Below, one piece after another: positions 55,351 through 64,000 of a stretch of DNA of 64,000 nt. The stretch comes from Prorocentrum cordatum (Eukaryota; Sar; Dinophyceae; Prorocentrales; Prorocentraceae). The DNA lies in contig CAUYUJ010016066.1 of assembly GCA_963575745.1 (NCBI GenBank), positions 1-64,000 on the forward strand, in the 5' to 3' direction. The notes under the pieces are model-generated. The model had not been told where the DNA came from. It saw only the letters and a program-made list of their open reading frames with translations, and searched no databases. The stretch's first letter is position 1, and the number at the start of each line of letters is the position of its first letter. A program made the position numbers and the translations under genes.

Positions 55351-55892
55351 TCTGCCCTCTTTTCCTTTTCCTCGCCTCGTCCGCCTGGAGCTCGCCTCGT
55401 CCGCCTGGAGCTGCTCCTGGAGCTGCCGCCGCCGCAGGTCAGCCGCGTGGAGGGCGGGGCATCGGCGTCGGCTTCGATTCGGCGTCCACTCAATTCGTTT
55501 GATTTTCCTTCTCTCGACTCCTGCTGTCGTTCATGCTAACTATCATTGCTATCCTTTTCCTTTTCCTCCTCCTCTTCCTCCTCCTCTTACTTTCTCCATG
55601 CCTCCCCCGAAGGTCTCGGGAGGTCCCCCGAGGTCGTCCGAGGTCTGCGGGCTTTCGCAGGGTCCATTTCCGCTTGGTCCCCCATGCGTGTTCGCAGGGC
55701 CGACGTTCTTTCTGGTTGTATGCCTCTCGGTGGCCTTTTGTCCGTAGGCGAGTAGCGAAACGATGATTTATTGTGTGTGTTGTTGTATGTGTTCGCGATA
55801 TCGCCAGAGGGAGCCGTCACAAGTAATTAATTGCTTTGTTTGCGGTGCTGGAGCGATATCGCCACGGGGGTGGCTGCTTGCACCCTAGGGCC

Positions 55893-55990
55893 TAAGCTGT
55901 CGGAGCTCTGCGCGGAGTTCGCGGATCTGCGCTGGACACCCCTTCGCCGCGCTTCTGGCGCCGCCTTGCGCAGGTCAGAGAAATCCTCGG
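55893..55990 (+). mobile_element. GC-rich fold-back element, family A (degenerate)
   Basis: CTGTCGGAGCTCTGCGCGGAG with a decayed right arm. Confidence 0.5.
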
Positions 55991-56268
55991 GGGGGCCCAC
56001 ACGGTGTGGTGACCACGCCGCGTGGTGACTCGGCGGGGATTCGGGGTCACCGCGTGATTTGGGGGAGTTGGGTCGTTCTCCGAGGATGGCTCGAGCGACT
56101 GGTGCCTCCGAGGTCCCGAAAACGTGTGGGGACGGACCGCGCGGTGAGGTCGTTGGTGATTCCGAGGTCAGGTCCGTCACCACACGGCTCTGGAGACCCG
56201 AGAATCCGCGCGGGCCTTTGGTCTTTCGGAAGTGCAATGTCTGTGCAGCTTCACTCTTCCCCCGGCAG

Positions 56269-56545
56269 GGCGCCAAGCCTCAGGGTCATGAGCTACCTCG
56301 TGGAGACCGACAACGAGAAGCAGCCGGGCGCGGAGGCGATCCTGAGCAACCGCTCGCGCGAGGCCCCCGGCGGCTCCCTCGGCGCCGACCCCGAGCTCTA
56401 CCGCAACGAGCGGGACCAGGGCCTCGTCGCGCGCAACGTCCGGGCCGTGCTGTCGCTCTTCGAGATGGCGGTGCCTAGCGTGCGCGTGGACCTGCAGCGG
56501 GGCGTGTGGTACGGGGCGGGCTGCGGCGTGATGGATGCCGTCAGG
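56269..56545 (+). CDS. M14 peptidase exon 12 of chain: catalytic Glu
   Basis: After CCCCCGGCAG, phase 2. Encodes APSLRVMSYLVETDNEKQPG, a variable stretch, then ARNVRAVLSLFEMAVPSVRV and CGVMDAVR. The Glu in LVETD is the expected general base of M14 enzymes; the later helix (arNvRavLslfem) is also typical. It ends AGG before GTGTTC, in phase with exon 13. Confidence 0.8.
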
Positions 56546-56734
56546 GTGTTCGGGGGGGGGGAGGAGCGACACCAACACCACCAGGGGGACCACCTCCAGC
56601 GAGCAGGTCCGCGATGCCCCCCCGAGCGAGAGGCCAGGGATGTCTCGAGGGAGAGGGGGGACCACACCACCAGGGAGGCCCCCCTTGCCTCCGCGCACCT
56701 CCTCGCCCCCCAGACCCCCAACATCGTGATTTTT

Positions 56735-56905
56735 TCGTGACGTCGACCCCCAGAGGTCTCGACCCATCCCCCAGGACCGGTCCCTCATCCTGAGTCGTTT
56801 TTTCACGACCCCGAGGCCCGGCAAGGGCCCCCAGAGGCCGAAACTGGCAAGAAATGATCTCCCGTCGCGATTCTTTCCCGACTCGACGGGGTCTGGGCCT
56901 GGTGG
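56735..56905 (+). mobile_element. Family K dispersed repeat running into (CCT)n
   Basis: TGACGTCGACCCCCAGAGGT at the start; GACTCGACGGGGTCTGGGCC and TGGTGGTGCTCC at the end, directly followed by the CCT array. The inverted copy at 58365-58550 has the complementary GGA array at the same end. Confidence 0.8.
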
Positions 56906-57020
56906 TGCTCCTCCTCCTCCTCCTCCTCCTCCTCCTCCTCCTCCTCCTCCTCCTCGTCCTCCTCCTCCTCCTCCTCCTCCTCCTCCTCCTCCTCCTCCTC
57001 CTCCTCCTCCTCCTCCTCTC
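56905..57020 (+). repeat. (CCT)n microsatellite
   Basis: Nearly pure; could also serve as the pyrimidine tract before the acceptor of exon 13. Confidence 0.95.
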
Positions 57021-57031
57021 CTTGCGCCCAG

Positions 57032-57199
57032 GTGTGGGACCTCTGCGGCGTCTCCGGGGGCAACGCCTCGGCGGCCGGGCCCGCGGCGCTCGCGCGGGAC
57101 GCGGCGCGCTACCGGCTGCTGCAGACCTTCGCCGGCCTGCCCTGCAGCGGGCTGCACCTCTGGGAGCACTCCGCGGAGGATCGGGGCGTTGACCCCTAA
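57032..57199 (+). CDS. M14 peptidase exon 13 of chain (last seen)
   Basis: After TTGCGCCCAG, phase 0. Encodes VWDLCGVSGGNASAAGPAAL then YRLLQTFAGLPCSGLHLWEH. The start corresponds to the W-hydrophobic-GG strand at the head of the C-terminal beta domain (VxWEVGG in relatives). The frame meets TAA at 57197, one base before a family C element, so this may be the true end, a truncation, or intron read-through. Confidence 0.6.
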   Translation: MWDLCGVSGGNASAAGPAALARDAARYRLLQTFAGLPCSGLHLWEHSAEDRGVDP

Positions 57200-60100
57200 G
57201 TCAGGAGGGGAAAAAAACACACAGACACAATGAATCGTCGATTCCCCAGAAAATATGGGAAAATATGGGCATTGGGGGGGAAGACAGAACCCCAGAAAAT
57301 ATGCGAAAATATGGGGGATATTTTTATTTGTGTGCATTTATTTGTGTGTCCTGGGGCCCCTTCACTAAGGGCTTGTCGACTTTTCGCCAATCGACTTGTG
57401 AGGATCGAGCCAGACAAGTCCAGGTAAATGCAGATAAACCCATGTCCTGGCATCGCTCGGGCGTGTGCATGTTTGCTCGGCGAGGGCCATCGAGGAGCAT
57501 CCTGGATCATTTGGCGAAAAACCACCCACGCAACCGAAAAAAGCACAGGGAATGGACGTCCGAGCGATGGCCAGATGTAACTCCAGGTGCATCCAGGTAA
57601 GTCGAGATACGTCCACGTAAATCCAGGTAAATCCAGAGATCTCCAGCGAAAGTTCGAGCACTTCGCGGTCGCTCCGGCGCGAGTCGAAGAACGGCAGCAG
57701 CCGTTAAGCCTTTAGCGAGTTGAAGAGCTGCAGGAGTGGTTTTCGACGCGGGGGTCCCCACATGCAAGCAGTGGCGGAGCGTCCTGGCTCGCCTCTAGGC
57801 TTGTGGGCCTACCAAGCAGTGTCCTGAGAACCTCGTGTGGCTTCCACGGAATGGTCTTACAACAGTTCTGGCCGGGACCGTCTTGTTTGACTTCCACGAC
57901 ACGTTCTTGGAACATTTCGGGGTTCTAAAAACATTACGGTTGTTCTTGGAACATTTCGGGGTTCTAAAAACATTACTGTTGTTCTTGGAACATTTCGGGG
58001 TTCCAAGAAAATGTCGTGGTAGGCCTATAGGAACGACGGGACGGTCGGTCCCTGCTCAACACATGCGCGTGCCATTTTCGGATGCTCCTTTTGGTGAGTA
58101 CCCGTGCCGCTTCAGGTAATTCGTCTCTGCGCGGCCCGCTCTGACTCGACTCGCCGTTGGCGCTTTCGCTCGCGGCTGCTGACAAAGAGTGGGTACCCGA
58201 GGGCGACGTGCAGGCGCGGGTCGGACTCCCAACGCGTGCAGGTCCGGCTGTGAGCGTTCCTCACCCCCTCTGCTCCTCTCGGCCAGTGGCCAGTGTTCGG
58301 AGGAGGAGGAGGAGGAGGAGGAGGAGGAGGAGGAGGAGGAGGAGGAGGAGGAGGAGGAGGAGGAGCACCACCAGGCCCAGACCCCGTCGAGTCATGAACA
58401 AATCACGACGGGAGGTTTTCCGCTATTTTCGGCCCCTGGGGGCCCGCACCGGGCCTCGGGAACGTGAACAGACGACGCAGGATGAAGGACCGGTCCTGGG
58501 GAATGGGTCGAGACCTCTGGGGTCGACGTCATGAAAAAATCATGACGTCGGGGGTCTGGGAGTGGAGAGGGATAGGGGGTGCCGAAACCCCAGTTTCGCT
58601 CGAGGCGACGCTAGCCGCACACGGGCAAGCGCAACGCCCCTCGGCGGCTCCCCACTTGGGGCGCTCAGGTGCTATGCCTGTTGCCTGGTAGTGCTCCGAC
58701 GGCCCCGAAGGGAAAGGAGGCGGGGGCACCCAACGAGCGCCTCGCTGAAGACGTCCCCAATGTCGGGGCGAAGAGTCGAGTGTACTCCCCCCTGGCGGCT
58801 CACCAGCAGCGTGGTCAATTGGCCTGCCTGCTACATCGCGGTGATCATGGGGGTTCTGAAAGGAGAAGAGACAGGGGAACTGAACGAGCGCCTCGCTCGA
58901 GGCATCCCCGCAATATCTGTGCGACTAGGGTGCTGGAACGCCATACATCCTACATCGTAGCTGTCAGATCTGTCATACTCATAGCAAGAACCTCATGCGT
59001 GTCACACTCAGAATAAGAGCCCCGGATGGAAAGCATATCCCATCCATGCGGACGTCCCAGTTCCTTGCACTTTCTGTTGTGAGGGCGCATCGCTCCAGAC
59101 ATCCCAGCAATCTGGGCGCGAACGGGCCCGTAAGGCAGAATATTGCGGATCCCCCCTTCGGGGTGCCCAAGTGCTCTGACTTCTAGATCGCGGTGTTCCT
59201 GAGGCTCTGGAAGAACAGGGATCGGTGTCGCTGAACGGGCGCCTTGAGATACCCCTTGTCGGCTCACCCGGGGGGTCGTCAAATGCTATGCTTGCTTGTT
59301 TGCAGTCATGGTGAGGCATCCGAAAGGAGAGATTTGGCGACGCCAAACGGGCTCGTCATCCACAATCTGGGCGCGAACAGGCCCGTGAGATACCAAGTGG
59401 CGGATCCGCATGGTGGCGCCCAAGTGGTACGTCCTTTATCGCGGTGATCATGAGCATGAGCGGTGAAGGAAGACATGACGGTGACACCAAAGGGGCGCCT
59501 CGCTCGAGACATTCACATAATCTGGGCGCGAACGGGCCCCTGAGATATCCCCTGACGGCTCCCCATTGGAGTACCCACATGCTGTGCCTGTTACATCGCC
59601 CTGGACCGTGGGGCTGTGCTGTGCTATGTTTGTTGCATCGTGGCTTTCATGGGCGAGCTTGAGTACCGCAGCACCACGCAACTGCGAAGGGCGGCGGGTT
59701 CGTCGGCAGTCTGGGAAGCTCTCGCCTGGTCGTGTGTCATCCAGCATGTATCTCCCACACCCTCGGAACCCGCCTTCTGGGTCTTCTATCAGGCCCCCTC
59801 TTGGGGGCATATCTTCCTCACCCGCCATGATTGATTGGCGCAGCTCCCACAACAGGGGGAGGGATGAGAGAAGGGACAAGGTCAGGCGATCGCAAACATG
59901 GATCAAGGGGGCGTGGATTAGCGACGGGTCCCGTTTCCATGGGGAATCGCGGATTTCCGCCGCCGCACGGGGCGACATTGGCTGCATTTTGGGGAGGGCA
60001 CTTCCCCCGATCCATGGATTTGGCGACCGCGCGCCAAATCCATGGATCGCTAAGCAATGTTTGCGCGCCCCGGACAAGGGGGATGGGGAAGGATGGAGCA

Positions 60101-63100
60101 CGGCAGAGATTGGCAGGCCGGGGGCTAGGAGCAGGGGAACAACGCGACAGAACCCGGCGTGCTGGTCGGGCGGGCGGACTCTTAACGGGCGGGTCGGACG
60201 GGCGTGTCGGACGGGCCTCCTCCTCCTCCTCCTCCTCCTCCTCCTTCCCCTTCTCCTCCTCCTCCTCCTCCTCCTCCTTCTCCTCCGGGTCGGAGGGGCG
60301 GGACCCGAAGGCCGGGTTGAGCGGGCGCGTCGCTGGAGCGTCAGCTTCGCAGGAATCGCGCGGAAGTCTCAAGCGACAGCACGATTCCAACGCAAATCGT
60401 GAGGGGGCGTCCAGCGTGAGAGCATGGTTCCTCAGTGTTCAGGGCGCGGCGTGTCAAACCATTGGGAGGAAGGCCAACGCGGTTGCGCGTCCCCTGGATA
60501 AACTGTTAGGAATGCCCGCCCGAGAACGCGATGTTCAATGTCGTGTCAGGATGTATCCACAGAGTGCAGTTGCTGTTGTAGGTTGGGGGCCAGGGGCGCA
60601 GTCTGACCTTCAAGATAGCCCCTTGTGGACAACTGGGTGCGAGCTCCAGGAGAGGCACCTCAACTGAAACATAGAAAGTGCACCGGAGGGGGATCAGCAA
60701 CGCATGCTTTCTAGTAGAAGTGAGAACTCAACAGCTACAACAAGCAGAACCGACGCCGCGGAGCCCTATTTCAGCCACACGCCCAGGGATGGTGTAACAC
60801 CGCTGGGCCCCATCACTCTGAGGAGGAACGATTTTGCACGGGTCTGAGTAACTCGTAGAGCTTCCCTTAGCTAGTTGCTGGAAGCTGAAGAGTAATTCCG
60901 GGGCGCTGGAGAGCTAGTTGGCAAGAAAAATCTCGACGGACCTTTTGCTGACTTTTGCTCGGTTGAAAATTTTGTTCTCGAAAGTCCTCAATTCGTTTCA
61001 GCTCTAGTATTTTTCTCATCATATTCGATCTTATTCCCGCTCGCCATCTTAGTCTCAGCTCGATTGGGTACCTTTTACTGCCAAAAAGCACAGGCGGGAT
61101 CGGCCGTTTCGGGTCATCTTAACACGCGGTGACGGTTTTCTGAACATAACTCGAGTTATAGGAGAGCTACAGAGCTAATGCTTCCAGAAACCGACTCAGA
61201 ATAATCAGGCGCGTTTGTCTGTTGAATCTAGAGGTCTGAAATCGGTCTGCTGCTCGAGCTAGATCCGCAAAACTATGGGTATTGTTCGAGTCATCTTGAG
61301 AGGTGCGGTCAGTTTTCTGTATTTAACTCGGGCTGTAGGGGGGCTACAGGGCTGGTAATCACAGAAATCGAATCGGAGACATCGGGCGCGTTCGCCTGTC
61401 GCATGCAGAGGTCTGAACTCGGTCTGCTACTCGAGCTAGGCCCGCAAAACTATTCGTATCGCTCGAGTCATCTCGACAGGAACTGTCGGTTTTCTGTACT
61501 TAACGCGAGCTCTAGGGGAGCTACAGGGCTGCTGCGCACAGAAACGCATGCAGAATTATCAGGCGCGCTCGTCTGTTGCATCCAGAGGTCTGAACTCGTT
61601 CTGCTACTCGAGCTAGGTCCGCGAAACTATTCGTATCGTTCGAGTCATCTTGAGAGGTGCTGTCGGTTTTCGCACGTAACTCGGGCTGTAGGAGAGCTAC
61701 AGAGCTGATGCGCACAGAAACTGTTTCGGAATCATCATGCTCGTTCGTTTGTCGCATCGAAACGTCTTAGCCTGGGTGTGCTACTCAGGCTAGGTCCGCA
61801 AACTATTCGTATTCTTCGAGTCATCTTGACAGATGTTGTCCATTTTCTGTATTGAACTCGGGCTGTAGGAGAGCTACAAAGCTGGTACGCACAGAAACCG
61901 ATCCAAAAGCATCTGGAGCGTTCGTCTGTCGCATCGAGAGGTCTGAACTCGGTCTGCTACCCGAGCTAGGTTCACAAAATTATTCGTATTCGGCCGATTT
62001 GTTCCAAGTGATGGTGAATTTCTTCACTGAACTCGAGCGGCCGGAAAATCAGAGGGAAAGCGTGAGGCGCGAAGCATCTAGACGCTTGGTTTGGGTCTGA
62101 TGTGAACGCAGACGCCAAACACGGATTCGTACTCTGCTACTTTCGCCCTAATGGTATTTTCTACACGCTGCAGATGAGCTATAGAACTGTTCAGCACAAT
62201 GGGATGTCACTAGACGCCTGAGATCTGCTATCAGCTCGGGCTGAAAAACTATTCGTTCTGTGCGATTTTTTTGGACATAATATATGGTCAGGAAGCTCTA
62301 CGAGTCCCCCGGCGGTAAGAAAGGTTGACGGTTTACCGCCGGCGCCCAGTGTTGGTCACAGGGCGCGGGGAAGTCTGAGCGTGAGCCGGAGCATGAGTGA
62401 AAGTGAGTGTGAATGTGACTGATCAGAGTGTGAGTGGTGTGCGCGTGGGTGTCAGAATGTTACGAAGCTGAGTACCAGCGGATCTGAGCGTGACTGGTCT
62501 GAGTAGGGACGGGTCTGAATATGAGTGGAATTGACTACGTGTGGAACGAGCGTGAGCACTCTGATTATACACTAAGTCTGAGTGCGAGTGAGTTCTGAAT
62601 GAGTCTGTCAGTGAGTCGGGGTAGGAGTAGGAGGAGCATTAGGAGGCAGGATTGATTGGGAGCTGGCGGCGCCACACGAACAACCAGAACCCCACATTGA
62701 GTATTTGGGAAGGAATAATTGTGGAAGTTCCCGTGGATCTCTTGGGTCGGCGCTGGATCTCTGGCGGCGCCTCCAGCACCTCCTCTAACTCAAAGGAGGA
62801 AAAGGTACCCATACCTCTACCCTTTCCTCGTTTTCCTCTTTTTGGGGACCTCCTCGGAGGCCCTCGTCGCCACTGTCGGATTCGCCGCGAAATGCTGGTC
62901 AGAGCGCACCCCAGGAGAGGTCCGGGGAGTAGCGGTATCCGAACCTCTTGGTGTCCCAGGAGGAGGAGGAGGAGGAGGAGGAGGAGGAGGAGGAGGAGGA
63001 GGAGGAGGAGGTGTCCCCACTGACGCGCTCCCGGTGCCTGGCCCTGCCCCGACCGAGGACAGGGGGCCCCCGGAACGGTACGGTGCTCACGCCGCGCGGT

Positions 63101-63656
63101 GACGTCGCTGGGAACTCGGGGGCCACAGCACGGTTTTGGGACTCGGGCCGTTCTCCGAGGACGTCTCGGACGACTCGAGGGCTCCCACGAGGGTGCGAAG
63201 TTATTCGCGCTTCGCGGTCCTCGGTCCTTCTCCCCCCTCCTCCTCGTCCTCCTTTCTCCCTTCCGGGGGGCGGCGCGAGAGCGCGAAGTTATTCGCGCTT
63301 CGCGGAGCGCGAGAGCGCGAAGTTGGGAGCCCTCGACGACTGGGGCCCGATGCCCCAAGACCGCGCCAGGCAATGCCGAGCGATGCCCCGCGATGCGCCC
63401 CGAGCGATGCGCCCCTGCAGCGGGCCTTCCCCGCACGGGGGCCGCGCCGGGCTCGCCCGCGCGCGGCCCCCCGAAGGCCCGACGCCTCTTCCGGCGGCCG
63501 GCGCCTCGGCCCGAGCCGTCTCTCGGAGGCCCCGCGGGCCTGGCGGGGGCCCCGCGGAGGCCGGGAGCGGCGGCCGCAGCCGTGCAGCGGAGGCCCATGC
63601 CAAACACACACGCACACACACGCACACACCCACCCGCACACACACACACACACGCA

Positions 63657-63737
<81 letters not shown>

Positions 63738-63778
63738 ACGCACACGCACACACACACACACACACGCACACACACACG

Positions 63779-63809
<31 letters not shown>

Positions 63810-64000
63810 ACGCACACACACACACACACATACACACACGCACACGCACACGCACACACAACACACACACACACCCTGCTTGCCTCCAGGGTGCCCTGGG
63901 TGTCGTGGGTTTCGACGGGTGTGCCGCGGGATGCGAGATGTTCCCACACCAGCAGTACATGGACGTCCTGGGGTCTCAGGGTTGGGTATCTTTTGGAAGG

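Overview
The window reads as nuclear DNA of a dinoflagellate. The deciding evidence is a full-length, exact copy of the 22-nt dinoflagellate trans-spliced leader (SL) at 46103-46124, just upstream of an intact ORF. Three more degenerate SL copies sit directly 5' of other ORFs (31422-31445 plus; 7855-7888 minus, a tandem pair; about 5129-5150 minus). Very GC-rich coding with G/C in most third positions, huge (CCT)n/(GGA)n arrays, many fold-back repeats and introns that fit GA/GC/GT-AG ends inside short direct repeats agree with this. The species cannot be fixed from sequence alone; a GC-rich free-living dinoflagellate is my inference.

Layout. 0.4-2.2 kb: an unrecognised minus-strand gene whose 5' end has been tandemly triplicated. 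2.8-3.7 kb: an 11-bp minisatellite open in three frames. 3.9-5.1 kb: intronless minus-strand gene for a 386-aa Cys-cluster protein. 5.2-6.6 kb: microsatellites and GGCCCC-type repeats. 6.7-7.9 kb: two-exon minus-strand gene for a KH-like, Gln/Ala-rich protein with a double SL relic. 8.6-10.9 kb: a broken DDE-type transposase. 11-30 kb: almost wholly repeats, with a few candidate exons. 29.6-31.0 kb: a ~101-bp satellite. 31.4-33.3 kb: SL-marked, intronless gene for a 590-aa protein with four internal repeats.

From about 35.6 kb to 57.2 kb I can chain 13 small plus-strand exons into one M14 zinc metallocarboxypeptidase gene. They supply in order the N-terminal segment, the HGDE zinc site, the DPNRD substrate-binding motif, the third zinc His, and the LVETD catalytic Glu. 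Possible further 5' exons at 22.7-28.4 kb would make it a secreted protein. Its introns are built from inserted repeats, and one intron (45165-49546) contains the SL-marked RWD-DUF4326 retrogene. 57.2-64 kb is repeats again, including ~160-bp and ~177-bp satellite arrays.

The two themes are mRNA-derived gene copies carrying relic SLs and introns made from mobile repeats. At least ten fold-back or dispersed repeat families recur across the window and sit at or inside several inferred introns. Most long ORFs in the window are simple-repeat translations and are not listed. Exon borders were worked out by eye from reading phase, motif continuity and flanking direct repeats; no transcript evidence was available.
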